Origin: Cinnamomum chago
Lineage: Eukaryota > Streptophyta > Magnoliopsida > Laurales > Lauraceae
NCBI GenBank assembly: GCA_038049695.1
Contig: CP142460.1
Span: 38,373,501-38,437,500, forward strand
Length of the DNA: 64,000 nucleotides
Reading direction: 5' to 3'
Shown in pieces: positions 1-11,159 of this stretch. The position numbers were made by a program, and so were the translations under genes. The notes beneath the pieces are model-generated. The model was not told the DNA's origin. It did not search any database and was given only the letters and a program-made list of their open reading frames with translations. Every line of letters starts with the position of its first letter. The stretch's first letter is position 1.

Positions 1-290
1 CGATAAATAGATGAAAATTGTGATACGATTGTACAAATTGAACAATTGGAGCACCTAATAGTCCAGTAAAGCATCAAAGCAACATTTGACCGTCAAAAGA
101 AGCATCCACTCCAATCTTCTTCTAAATGGAGGAAAAGAATCGAGTGAAATGACCAAAACATGCAAAGAGAATGGAGTTTTAATGGTGGATCTTCAACCTG
201 AGAGGAGAGCAATGTACCTCGACGGTGAGTTCTCCCCAAGTAGAGGAGAAATGATGCAACCAAGAGAGATTGCACAAATTGGGTAATTGG
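1..290 (+). mobile_element. 3' internal remnant of a PHID-family compact LTR retrotransposon
   Basis: No complete gene. The stretch resembles 19765-20040 base by base in patches: a block reading roughly 'tacaaattgaacaattggag', then a purine-rich block with 'catgcaaagaga'. These lead into a short frame ending around 285 whose order of motifs matches the C-terminal tail of the protein encoded at 11941-13137. It is therefore read as the decayed 3' internal end of the same retroelement family, in plus orientation and cut by the window start. The reading frame is broken. Homology is judged by eye at the DNA level. Confidence 0.45.
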
Positions 291-1214
291 GTCATGGGCC
301 AGATCCGTGTCAAAGACCATTAGGCCAAAACCATGGGCTAGCTAAGCGCCTGTTTGGCCCAGTGTATATCAAAGAAGACGAATTAAGCCCAGCATTTTTT
401 AAAAGGATTGATCACTAAAGACTTACCTTGAGTCTTATCTTGGTAAATTTAGAATATAACTAAAGACATTTACCTTGAGTCCTATGTTGGTCTCAAAAAA
501 TATTTAGTTTAGACTTTAGTCTTTAGAGTAGTCTATCTACAGGGAAAAAAGGATGTGCTTTATCCCTTGTAAATAAATATTATAAAGCTAAAAAAAATAA
601 AAAAAATAAAAACATGTGAAGAGATTTGCTCAGTCCTGATTTATTATAAGAGGAGTACCATCTTCTTTCCAGGGCACTCAATGAACCAAAATTATTTTGG
701 TTTATTTTGGAGTTGAATCCTTCTGTTGGTGCGAGACCTAGACATGTAGATGTATTTTAAGCTTAGGCTTGTAAGTAATGATTGATTATTTCCGTTCCCT
801 CATTGCATTGAAAAGGAGAAAGGGCTGTGTTTCAATTGTTATGAGAAATTGCACCTATTGATGTGTTTCAATTGTTTTTGGATTAGAAACTAAGATTGAG
901 ACTTCTATTTGCATTAGGAATCAGTTATGGTAAGAGTTCTAGGGTTTTTTGGGGTGTTTTGAGTGCTATTTTAAGCACTACAGTGGTTGACATTACTGTA
1001 GATGCTACAGTAACATACTTGAATAGTGAATAAAAGACTACAGTTTGTGTTCTTTATCCTCTCTCCTTGTGTCAATTGGGTACATGGAAGATTGAGAAGG
1101 CTCTTAAGGTGGGAGCGGTGAGTTTTCAGAATTGTTCTTTAACCGTTGAGTTTCTGGATTTCTATTCCTTTACTGCACATTAGTGTAGTGGCTGGATATT
1201 TTCTGGTTTTGGTT
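291..1214. other. Gene-free stretch, possibly the LTR of the preceding remnant
   Basis: A/T-rich sequence without a recognisable frame. The position directly after the 3' internal remnant and the start 'tgatgc' near 251 suggest that part of it is that element's LTR, but no second copy is present to fix its borders. Nothing else is seen up to the RTE fragment. Confidence 0.3.
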
Positions 1215-1465
1215 ATCTAGGCCCTAGACAGTCCGATTGCGTCAAATCGGGACTTCGTCAAGGTACCTAGGCGTTTGTCGTTTTTGCAAATGATTTAGAG
1301 TTGGCTGATGAATTGAGACATGGTATGAATGAAAAACTTGGGAGATGGCAGGAGACTTTAAAAACCAAGGGCCTTACAATAAGCCCTACAAATACTGAAT
1401 ATATGAAATGCAACTTCAATCGGGATGTAAATAGAGCCGAAATGCTTGTGAGTTGAAGCTCAAGA
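1215..1465 (+). pseudogene. RTE-type LINE reverse transcriptase fragment, left half
   Basis: Translation gives a degenerate reverse transcriptase core followed by the characteristic RTE string. The metal-binding box reads FANDLELADE where the family has FADD, and then come NEKLGRWQETLKTKGLTI and NTEYMKCNF. The frame stops inside the fragment and is split at 1465 by the L1 inserted at 1466. The same element resumes at 7371 in the same orientation. It is a dead copy of a non-LTR retrotransposon of the RTE clade. Confidence 0.75.
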
Positions 1466-1481
1466 TGTGCAGGGTGAAGCC

Positions 1482-1871
1482 ATGGCGAGGGTAGAGGGAT
1501 CCCTCACGGCAGTTGCAAGAAGGGTCAGGCAGGAGCATAGACCTCCCCGTCCTTCGCAACTGAGAAGGATTAAGGAAGAATCCTTCTCAGTCTTTGTTTC
1601 TGATCTCTCGCAACAGACTACTAAGACAGAGCTCGAGGCAATGTTCGATAGAGCAGGAAAAATTGTTGACATCTTTATTCCAAGGGATCAGGCAAGTAGG
1701 AGGATCAGGGGATTGGCTTTTGTTAGATTTGCTACTCGTAGGGAAGCGGAAAAGGCTGTTGATCTAGGAACGGGAAGATACAGGGGTGGAAGGAAACTCC
1801 AGGTGAATATAGCTCGGTATGGCTCGTCAGAAGATAGAAGAGAAGAAAGGGTTCCAAGGAAGCTCTTCTAG
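1482..1871 (+). CDS. LINE ORF1 N-terminal protein with an RRM domain
   Basis: 129 residues with one RNA-recognition motif at about residues 30-110: SVFVSDL fits RNP2 and RGLAFVRF fits RNP1. A basic N-terminal tail precedes it. The ATG at 1482 is the first in this frame; a GTG at 1467 is upstream in frame. Plant L1 ORF1 proteins are RNA-binding chaperones that coat the LINE transcript, and some carry an RRM instead of the coiled-coil type. It sits at the 5' end of the L1 bounded by the 16-bp duplication, ahead of a decayed ORF1 remainder, so it is an element gene and not a host splicing factor. The open frame ends at TAG 1869-1871. Confidence 0.7.
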   Translation: MARVEGSLTAVARRVRQEHRPPRPSQLRRIKEESFSVFVSDLSQQTTKTELEAMFDRAGKIVDIFIPRDQASRRIRGLAFVRFATRREAEKAVDLGTGRYRGGRKLQVNIARYGSSEDRREERVPRKLF

Positions 1872-1896
1872 GCCATAAAGAGCCCAGGTTTCTGAT

Positions 1897-2745
1897 GTGA
1901 AGGAGGAGGTTGTTGTGATAAGAATAAATACAAAATCTGCAGGGTGGATTGTACACGATGGATCAGAGAAAGGGGTCAGGGTAGCACCATGGGTGGTTAA
2001 AAAGCAGAAAAGGTCGCTCTATAGCAGTCTAGTTGGATTTCTGAAATCCAAATCAGGGGGTTACTGCAGGATGAACTTTGGCTAGAGAGGTGCTGGGGGA
2101 AGAAGCCAGTAATCATCCAGATGTTGGATGATCAGGTGGTATGGATACAATTCCTCACAGAAATATTAGTTGAGGAAGTCTTGCAAAACACTGAATCCAA
2201 AGGGCTACCATCTACTTTTGCAGTACTGGAGAGATGGATGGAAATTTTAGGCTCCCCTCCAAGCCCCAAACTGGGTTAGACTTAAAGGTGTACCACTTCA
2301 AGCATGGCACGAGGATGTTTTCAAGCTGCTGGGTGACTGTCTTGGCCGGACAGTGGAGGTGGACAATAAACAACTCAGAAAAAGATCCTGAGGGAGGGCA
2401 AAGCCAGAATCTTGTTAGATAAATTAACCGCTTTGCCTGCTCTGCTACCGATTTGGGTGGAAGACCTAAAATTTACAGTGCATGCGCAGCTGGAGGAGGA
2501 AGAAATGGAGAGGAAAAAAGGATGGGAGATTAGAGATATTGCAGAGAAAGAGGAAGTACAGTCAGGATGCAGTGGTATTCTGCAGAAAGGAAAACAGATG
2601 AGTAGAGAGGTTGAAGATGATGACGTCACCAACTCTCACTTGAATTTTGAATTGCCCACTCATAATGAAGATATGAATGGGTCAATGGGTCGAGGTGAAA
2701 TTTGGACTAAGAAATCCAATTCTTTGCTGTGTTGGGTCAAGTGAC
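1897..2745 (+). pseudogene. Decayed LINE ORF1 C-terminal region (DUF4283-like)
   Basis: Three frames must be followed to read it. Around 2264-2390 the translation contains WVRLKGVPLQAWHEDVFKLL, a pattern typical of the nucleic-acid-binding DUF4283-type region of plant LINE ORF1 proteins. The region 2412-2744 continues in another frame as an acidic/basic tail. Stops and frameshifts at about 2075, 2265 and 2390 show it is not translated as one protein. It follows the RRM part and would once have been joined to it. Confidence 0.55.
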
Positions 2746-3667
2746 AAAGTTAAGAAATGGGCCTGGTGGAGATGGGCCAAAAGGGTCTCATTTAAACAAA
2801 CAAAATAAGTCGACCCTAGGGCTTCTGTTGGGGCAAAATTTCGATCAAGAGGCGAGGGAGGAAGAAGAGGATTCATAGGATGAGACAAGAAGCCCTTCTC
2901 TTTCTTCCAGGAGCTCGGATTGCAGTGAGATGGGGTGGAGGTAAGCTCCAAGAAGGATATACCTAAGAGCTACAGGTGTGCTGTGTCAGAAGGGGAAGAG
3001 CGTAGGAGAGGTCAAGAGGTTCTCTGAGACGGTAAGATGCTCGATCGAGGAAGTAATGGCGAAAAGGGGGAGTCCTTAATCTCTGACGCAGTCGCAGAAG
3101 AGTGGAGAGAAGCTACAACACAAAGATCAAACGGTAGCTACAGGGTGGGAGGGGGAAGAATGTATCTCTATTCTAAAAAGGAAATGCGTGGGTTCAGCCC
3201 CTATTCACTGTAGCCGCTCCAGGTTGCCTGCTTCCCTCTCCTCAAACAGCAACGAAAGGGTCTCTATCTTGATCCCGGACAATGGTGTATGCTTCAAGAA
3301 GCTAAATGGTGAAGATGCTCCCACATTTTTAGTTTGGGTAGGGAATATGGACGATGACACAAGGAGGCATACGTGTGACAGAGTGAAGGAATCTGCTGAC
3401 CATGATGTGGAGTGGCTTCCCCAGAAGGTTGTTCAAAGTGGAAAAGCAATTGGTGTAATTGCGGATGAATCGAAAGGTGGATGGGACTCAGTGATAAGAG
3501 TTTGCTTAGGCTAGATAAGAGCAAAAGAAAACTGAGAAAAGGAATGGGGCGAGGGAATTGAATAGCCTATGTTGCTCAATTAATTATAGTAAGGCTAGGG
3601 AGCAGGAGGAAAGGCTTTGTCTAGAAAAGAGTGGAAGGAAATGTTAGGGGGAATCTTTCAGTTCCAG
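2746..3667 (+). other. LINE inter-ORF region
   Basis: Purine-rich sequence between the ORF1 remnant and the ORF2 start. A 108-codon open frame at 3188-3514 has no recognisable motif and is probably ORF1 tail or spacer. Confidence 0.4.
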
Positions 3668-3717
3668 ATGAAGATAGCTTCATGGAATGTTCGGGGTCGG
3701 GGGGGTGCAGTGTGTAA
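3668..3717 (+). pseudogene. Start of LINE ORF2 (apurinic endonuclease)
   Basis: ATG at 3668 begins MKIASWNVRGRGG, the hallmark first strand of the L1 ORF2 exonuclease-endonuclease-phosphatase domain. The frame leaves the element at about 3717 where unrelated LTR sequence starts, so only about 16 residues remain of a domain of roughly 220. Confidence 0.7.
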
Positions 3718-4955
3718 GAGCTTCTGATGTGGAGTGGTTTCCTTAAGAGCTTCTAGTTGTTTTCTTTAGGAGATCCCCACCCATCTCCTTTAGATAAGAT
3801 ATCTAATACGGAATATAGCGTGGAAGACTAAGAGGTCTTGGAGATCCTATTTTGCTACAAAGAAAGAGTTTCTTCATCCAACAAGTCTTCTTCTCCATTA
3901 GAGCACAACCGAGCTCCGAAGGTATAATCTACTTCTCTATAAGTTGTGGATTGTTGGTGATTGCCGGGTGTCGCTTTATTCTATCTTAGAGATAGTTTTC
4001 TACTGATCTTGGTTGATGAGTTTGAGGATTGGATCCTGGATTGGGTTTTAAGCCTTATGGATAATTGATCCCTGCATCAAGTGGGTCAAAATGTTTTTGA
4101 AACCTATCCGCGAGGCCCACCTATTTCCAACAATGAGTAGCTAATTTTCTTAGGGCTAGGGTGTAGTTGAAACCCTAGCCTAGTTTTATGTAGTCTCTTT
4201 TGGCATCTTTTAATTAAGAATTCTGTTTTTATTAGTTGAGATTCTAAACCATGTTTTTAAGTGATGAGTTGTGTATATGCGATGCCAACTGTGCCATGTT
4301 CAATTAAATTTAAGAGTAGCTAACTTAATTTTGATTGATCTTGATGTTAAGCATCTAAGGTTTAGAACAATGAATAACCTAAGTATATGCCATGCTTAGA
4401 TTCATGCATTTATCATTCCCATTGTTTTTATGCACTATGTTTGTTTGACTAGGACATATGCCATGCCTAGTTTTTGCATCATAATGAACAATTCATGTAG
4501 TATGCCACTCATGAATTAGGTTTAGGGGAATGATAATCTAGATACATATGCCATGGTCTAGGTTGATAGATGTTACTAATAATTATGATTTTTTATTAAA
4601 GGATAATAAGGGACATGTATACGATCAGTTAAGGGAGTAGATGAAACCCTAGTTCGTTCATTTTTATTGTTTTCAAACCTAGTAGTATTCTTGTTAGGTT
4701 ACTTTCCATTAGTTTTTGGTTATTTTAAATAGATTAATTTACTTTTTTTAGTAGTTTAATTTAGTCAATCATCTTTTCATTTATTTAATATTCTGATTTT
4801 TAGTTGCTTTTGACATTGTTTTATCACAAGTCTTCGTGGAATCGATCTCGTACTTACAATTCATTATATTGCATAGTGATCTTGTGCGCTTGTGAGTTTT
4901 AATTGTGTGCATACTAGTAGCTTATTTCTAGGTTGCTTGTGCATAGCAAAAGGAT
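3718..4955 (+). mobile_element. LTR-derived sequence replacing the LINE endonuclease region
   Basis: The part 3770-4132 is homologous to the last third of the solo LTR at 27480-29042: both share 'tagagcacaacc', 'caagtgggtcaaaa' and the end 'cgaggcccaccta..ttccaaca'. The part 4133-4955 is different. It contains five spaced copies of a 'tatgccatg' motif (about 4277, 4386, 4456, 4501, 4548) and a segment near 4833 resembling the 3' part of gypsy LTRs. No target duplication was found, so this looks like insertion plus deletion. Confidence 0.5.
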
Positions 4956-7130
4956 ATAATAGCATTCATGGAAGAATTTTATGAAAGAGGGAAGCTATCC
5001 AAAGGCATTGGTGCATCTTTTATTGCGCTCATTCCAAAAAAGGTGGGAGAAATTGGTGTGAATTACTTCAGGCCTACCAGTCTAATCGGTAGTATTTATA
5101 AGATCCTTGCCAAAGTCCTTGCAGGAAGATTACAAAAGGTCCTACCGTGCATAATCTCTAAAGAGCAAGGAGCATGTGTGAAGGGGAGGCAGATTTTAGA
5201 TGGAGTCTTGGTGGCAAATGAATGTGTGCACTCAAGGAACAAGGAAAGAAAACCCGAGGTTAATTTGCAAGTTGGGTCTAGAGAAGGCTTACGATAGAGT
5301 GAATTGGCAATTTCTTCAGTATTTGCTTCAAAGAAAGGGTTTTGGTGAGAAATGGAGAGGTTGGGTTCAAGAATGTGTCGCTTCAGCTTGCTTTCCTATC
5401 ATAATAAATGGATCTCCTAAAGGGTTTTTTGAAGCCCAAGGGGGTATAAGGCAAGGAGATCCTCTCTCTCCTTTCTTTTTGCTATTGTAGCAGAAGCTTT
5501 GAGCAGAATGGTGAACAAGGCCGCATCAGAATTTCTACTGGGAGGATTTAGAGTGGCGGATGCAGCTCCTCTTGTCACCAATTTGCAGTTTGCAGATGAC
5601 ACGCTGATTTTTTGCGATGCAAGCGAAGAACAAATATCCTCATATGCTTTGAAGTTGTATCAGGCCTTAAAATAAATTTCTTCAAAAGTGAGTTGATTGG
5701 AATAAGAGTTGGGGAAGCCTTCTTATATAAATATGCAAATATGTTGGATGTAAGGTGGGATCCTTTCCAGCTTCTTACTTGGAGTTGCCTCTGTGTTTGG
5801 GATTTCCTAAAAAGGATATGTGTAATCCAGTGGTGGAAAGAGTTGAGAGAAAGCTATCCCTTTGGAAAGCTAATTACTTGTCTATAGGAGGCAGAGTCAC
5901 TTTAATCAAATCTATGCTGGGGAATCTTCCCGTGTTTTTTCTATCCTTGTTTAGGTGCCCGGCTTCAATTATCAATCGAATTGAGAAGTTTTCATAGAAT
6001 TTTGTGGCATGGAAGGGGAGAAAAGAAGAAATTTCACTTGGTTGATTGGACCTCGGTTTGTAAATCTAACGAAGATGGTGGATTGGGGATTAGGCCCCCC
6101 TTAGGCAGATGACATTGCTTGGAAAGTGACTATGGAGGCTAGAAGATGATTCAGGTCTTTGGAAACAATTGTTGGCTACGAAATACGGTGTTTCCAGAAA
6201 CGGATGGGATGTTCAGGATGCCTCACATAAAGCGTCTGCTATTTGTAAAGGTATCCTCTCTACCAAAGAGAGATTCATAGAGAATATTATATATTGAGTT
6301 GGATCAGGTGAGGTTTTATTTTGGCATGATAGGTGGGTTGGTGACTTGCCGTTGGAGGCAATTTCCTAATATTTTCGACTGTGCTATGAACAAGGACGCT
6401 AGGGTCCAATGCTATTTGTCGAGATCTAGAGAGCAGAAGGTATGAAGCCCAATTTTGAGGAGAAACCTTAAGGAGCATGTGGAGGACCACTTTATTTCTC
6501 TTCTTAATCTTATGAGTGGGGTCTATATTGTGAAGGGAGGGAGGATGAGACTGAGAGGGTGTGGAATGCTTCCAAGGATGGCTTATTCTTAGTCTCTTCT
6601 TTCTTCTCAACCATATCCAAGAGGGTAGGAAGGAGTAGCTCGGTTGCTAGTTTATGGAAAATCAAGGCCCTCTTAGAGTGGTGGTGATTGGATGGCTCAC
6701 TCTTCGCAAATCAATCCTTACTATGGATAACCTAAAGTGAAGAGGGAAGATAGTAGTCAACTGCTGTCCTATGTGTATAGGAGATGAGGAATTGGTAGAC
6801 CATCTTCTTTTGAATTGTAATGTTGCTCAGTCGATTTGGAGGTCAGTGGTCGACTGGTTTGGGTGTAGTTGGGTCTTCCCAAAGTGCATCTTAGAGCTTT
6901 ATCAATCTTGGAATCTTCAAACTGGGTCTCACAAGGGGAAGGAGATGTGGAGGCTGTCTTTTCTAGCAGACATTTAGATCATTTGGAAGGAAAGAAATTC
7001 AAGGTGTTTTGAGGGAAGGTCTGAGAATTACGAATCCTTGATGGAAAAAATTAAGTTTTTGGTTGCTTCTTGGGTTCTCATTAATCATCATTTCAAAGGC
7101 TACTCTATGGATCAAATTATGTGAAATTGG
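4956..7130 (+). pseudogene. LINE ORF2: reverse transcriptase and zinc-binding C-terminus, frameshifted
   Basis: Starts in frame as FMEEFYERGKLSKGI and SFIALIPKK (RT fingers), continues with LAGRLQKVLP and GRQILDG, shifts frame near 5270 to [10 protein letters not shown] and then [12 protein letters not shown], and shows the catalytic FADD at about 5593-5604. After several more shifts the zf-RVT domain appears at 6771-6977 (DEELVDHLLLNC, FGCSWVFP, HKGKEMW). RT copies LINE RNA at the nicked target; the zinc-binding region is typical of plant L1. At least five frame breaks make it inactive. The last 200 bases before the poly(A) are T-rich 3' UTR. Confidence 0.85.
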
Positions 7131-7370
7131 AAGGAAGTGGCTCAAGCTGAAAGAGAACCTTAGCTTTTAGCAGGACCCTTTTCTTTTCTGATCCCTTTGG
7201 TGCTTTTGAGTGTGATGTTTCTTCTTTGTGTATTTTTGCATTTGAGTGTTTGGTGCTCTCTTGGTTTTTTTTTCTCCTCTTGGGTGTAAGCTTGTCAGTA
7301 TAGTTCTCTTGTACTGCTAGCTTTTAATGAAAGTCACCATTAAAAAAAAAAAAAGAGTTGAAGCTCAAGA

Positions 7371-7965
7371 GATACCACAAAGAGACTCATTTCAATAGGA
7401 TGGAGAGATTGAGTAGATGCCAAACATAGGATAAGAACAGTACGGCTAAAGTGGAGACTTGCTTCTAAAGTGCTTTGTGATCAGCGTGTAACATTAAGGT
7501 TGAAGAAATAATTTTGCAGGATAATGATTATACCAACTATGACCAATCGAGCAAAATATTATCCGGACAAGAGGAAACTTAGAGAAAACGAGCGTAGTAG
7601 AGATGAGAATGTGAGGTGGATGTGTTAAAAGTAGGAAAGATAGAATTAGAAATGAGCGCATTCAGGAGCACTTAGGAGTAGCATCAATAGGTGATAAATT
7701 AAGAGAGACTCATTTGAGATGGTTTTAACATGTCCAACGCAGGCCACCAACGACACTAGTGAGGAAAAGTCTTTCTATGCAAGTTGATGGCCCACCAAGG
7801 AAAATGGGAGGACATGGCGGATGTAGTAGTAGGGTTAGATCTGAAGATGTGAAACCTATGCAATGATTTGGCCTAGGAATAGACCAGAATGGAGTACCAG
7901 TATAATGTAGATGATCCCAACATAGTTGGGCCAAAGCTTTGATCATGATGATGATCATGATCTAT
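7371..7965 (+). pseudogene. RTE-type LINE, right half with microsatellite tail
   Basis: Continues the fragment that ends at 1465 and carries one copy of the L1 target duplication at 7355-7370. Readable pieces in shifting frames are [20 protein letters not shown] (7643-7702) and, from 7741, RPPTTLVRKSLSMQVDGPPR. The 3' end is the trinucleotide-rich tail 'tgatcatgatgatgatcatg' at 7940-7960, typical of RTE elements. Confidence 0.75.
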
Positions 7966-8169
7966 AGATAAGAAACCGGGTTGCTCAGTTAAAAATAACA
8001 AATCCAAGATGCTAACATCTCATATTGCACCTCAAACAATGAACGTTTCAAGTTTGCCTCCTTATCTAACACGTAAATTCATTGAGATTTCAAGGAATCA
8101 TTTTCTCATCATATGTGGAAATAAGCTGTAAAGAAGAAATGCTTTTTTTAATTATTATATATTGGTAAG
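7966..8169. other. Short unassigned spacer
   Basis: A/T-rich sequence between the RTE tail and the copia remnant; no frame or repeat recognised. Confidence 0.4.
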
Positions 8170-9917
8170 AAGAAGTGGTTGCACAAGAACAGAACAAAAC
8201 AAGGGACCTTGCAGTATTGCCCCAAAGAAAAAGGGAAATAGGTCACAAATTGGTATATGTATTGCCCGATGGATTGACAAATCTATACAAAGCACGGTCA
8301 GTACCAAGGGGTTTACATAGTCACGTGGGATAGATTACTTAGAAACTTCTCCTCCAAAAGCAAAAAGGAAATCCACGTCTTCTTGTCCCATTGTGGTTAA
8401 CAAATGTTGGTACTCGTTCAAACTAGATGTTAAAAATGCTTTTCTACATGGAAATCTTCAAGAACAAGTGTATACAATGCTCCCTCCAGTTTTTCAACCA
8501 AAGAGAGAGAAGGTTATTTATCCGTTGAAATAGTCACCAAGAGCATGGTTTGAACATTTCAGTGGAACTATTGCTAGATTAGATATAAACGGTGCCACTT
8601 TCCATTAAAGCATTTAAATCACCGATCCATATTGATGATATCACCAAAAGAACAGGGAAACTTGTGCGAAAATCTAACGAGTAAGGGAATTTGGCATTAA
8701 GGATTTGAGCCTCTCATAGTACTTATTGGATACAGTGTGGTCATTATCTTTCCCAAAGAAAGTATGCATTGGATCTTCCTAAAATCTGGAAGTTTGGCAT
8801 CCAAACTTGTTGCAACGCTGCTAGAACAAAATTAACATATAAACTAAGAAAATGGAGGCCTCTTGTTAGATCTAGGTCAGTCTCTCGGTGGGTAAATTGA
8901 TCTACTTTACAAGTTATAAGACCAACCTACCATATGCTATTCAAGTAGTCAATCTGTTTACGCATGCTCCACAAAAATCACATACGGAAGTTCTGAGATA
9001 CTCAAGGTGGCAGCAGGTTTGAGGATTACTGTATTAAACATATAGTAACCTGCCAATTCAAGCCTTTTCACACTCAAACTGGGCTTGAATCAAAGATCTA
9101 CCACATAACATTGCACCCTAGTCAGTGTAGAACTAGTAAAATGGAAATGCAAGAAATAATCCATAGTAACTAGATCTAGTGCAGGAGAATACAAAGCCAT
9201 GGCAAATACAAATATGTGAAGTTTTTTGGCTCAGAACCTCATGGGAGGTGTTAGGTCCCCTACCTTCAAAACCTGTACAAGTACTATGACAATCTAGGAA
9301 GCACGGACACCTCTCCGGGGCCGTCCGACACGGACATGCTCGGACACGTGTCAGACACGCTAAAAAGAGTATCCTATTTATTGTTTTATATTTTATATTC
9401 TGGACACGTTGGGGACGCGCTTGGGACACGTTGGGGACACGCTGGCCTCTTTTAATTGGAAAAAAAAATTAAATTAGAGTAAAAAAAGAAAAAAAAACGG
9501 GGCTGTTTGTAAAAAGTCATAACTTAAGAGGAAAAGGGGGCTCTTTTAATTCGTCCATCCAACTCCAGCCCTAAACGAAACAGAAAAAAAACCTCATTCG
9601 TCCGCCCAGCCCTAAACGAAAGAGAAAAAAGTCAAAAAACCTCATTCGTCCGTCCAGTCCTAACTAAAGAAGAAGAAAAAGAAGATATGCTATGTCGGCG
9701 TGTCCGTGTCCATGTATATGATTAGATATGATTAGATTTATTATTATTATTATTATTATCATCATTAAATATTAACGTGTCCCCGATGTGTCCGTGTCCT
9801 ACTTTTTTGAGAAATGCCGTGTCGGTGTGTCCGTGTTCGTGCTTCTTAGGTGACAATCAATCAACCATAATCATTGCCGCCAATCCAGTCCTCGTGAGAG
9901 AACAATACACCATTTTA
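8170..9917 (+). pseudogene. Decayed Ty1/copia reverse transcriptase-RNase H, split by a MITE
   Basis: Reads in pieces as the copia RT (LDVKNAFLHGNLQEQVY at 8430, then SPRAWFEHF after a stop), the RT connection (VGKLIYF near 8890) and RNase H (AFSHSNWA near 9065, ICEVFWLR near 9210). RNase H continues directly across the hAT MITE at 9294-9849 with DNQSTIIIAANPVL from about 9853. Many stops are present and no LTRs are recognisable. It is a fossil of an LTR retrotransposon polyprotein. Confidence 0.8.
9294..9849. mobile_element. hAT-type non-autonomous element, CTATGA family copy A
   Basis: Inverted ends CTAGGAAGCACGGACAC and (reverse complement of the right end) CTAAGAAGCACGAACAC, flanked by an 8-bp duplication ATGACAAT at 9286-9293 and GTGACAAT at 9850-9857 (7 of 8). 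The first 150 and last 160 bases are packed with GGACACG/CGTGTCC motifs in both orientations; the core is A-rich. No transposase. The copia RNase H frame is continuous once the 556-bp element is removed. Confidence 0.85.
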
Positions 9918-11159
9918 AAAAATGAAAAAATAAATAAAAGAAATAATTTTGAAATGAAATGGCAGATGGAAGAATCTCCACTCCATTTTTCTCCACTACA
10001 AATCTTCTTGTAGGTGTATTCACCAAAGCTATAGGACGTTCACGCCTTCAAACTATTAGGATGGTGATGATGGTACACACATACCATCAGCTCGAGGGGA
10101 AAGAGTAAACACGAGAAACCTCCCCGTCATACACGTGATATCATATTTACACATGTATGATGCCTCGATCATGATCCGACACATGGATTCTACACAAGTA
10201 AATACCTTCCAAGGTTCTCCTAATTGTATGAGATAAGGAATAGTGAATAAGGGGAAATGAGATTTGATCGGATGATTCAAAGATATTGATGAAATAATCT
10301 AATGTAAATAGAAACTCTATATGGGAATGGGTCTTCTAGTAGAAGACTATTCCAATATAAGTTTTCAGATAAAATTTAGACACCCGCCTCTTCCCCTTCT
10401 CCTCTAATGTCATCCTTTCCCCTACGTTTTCTTCCAAACACAGAATATTACAACGTCAATATATCAAACACTTTCACCTAATGCCTCTAGAAAGATCTCC
10501 ATTCAAACGAATGTTCTCTAGACGGATTTCTCCCTTTCTATTTTGCAAGCAAACAGCCCCAAGTGTACAATCAGAAACCAAAAGACCCGGGATGCCTAAT
10601 ATGAACTCAGAAATGGCTTGCTAAGGGAACAAACAAGACGACTAGGGCCAAACAGCAAATCTGGTTCCAACTTGTCCCAAGGAAGAGGCCGCCACAACAT
10701 CAACCAATACCAATTACCAAACTAAGTTGAGGCTGGTCCACTATCCATTGGAGCAAAAGAAAACAATAACAGCAGACATAACAAAAGAAACTAAAAACGA
10801 GTTCAGCAGCATGAAAATCAAGTCAAAAAATCATACTTTAAAATCAGATGGATAAACCAAAATGGATATTTCGAAAAAGCAAAGAAGTATTCCACTGCAT
10901 CTACATCTAGCACACATATTTCCAGATACTGATACTCTTAGTCCAAGAGAACTTTGCCCACTTCACCAAAACTAGAATGCTGAAATTTGGGTTAGCAGCA
11001 CATGGTGATCTGATTAAGAGTTATGAGATTTCTTCATAGCAACCTGAGGGGTTTTTTTCAGTATCTGAATAATTTATTAATCTAGAATATGTATTAAGCA
11101 GAAATAGAGCAGATAGGATATTTTCTTTAGGTACTGCAGTTATATAGAGCATATATTTG
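9918..11159. other. Gene-free stretch
   Basis: No reading frame, terminal repeat or exon of the neighbouring polymerase gene was recognised on either strand. It may be intron of NRPA2 if that gene continues to lower coordinates. Confidence 0.4.

Larger units (their letters stand above)
1466..7354 (+). mobile_element. L1-type LINE inserted in an RTE element
   Basis: Bounded by a perfect 16-bp target-site duplication GAGTTGAAGCTCAAGA at 1450-1465 and 7355-7370, and ending in a poly(A) tail of about 13 bases at 7342-7354. In order it carries an ORF1 with an RRM fold, a decayed ORF1 C-terminal part, the first codons of ORF2 (endonuclease), foreign LTR sequence at about 3718-4955, then ORF2 from the reverse transcriptase thumb-palm region to the zinc-binding C-terminus. 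Most of the endonuclease domain is missing. The element is plant L1 by its RT and zf-RVT motifs and is not competent. Confidence 0.9.

Noticed and set aside
3188..3514. 108-codon frame as an independent gene
   Set aside because: It lies between ORF1 and ORF2 of the L1 bounded by the 16-bp duplication and has no domain signal.
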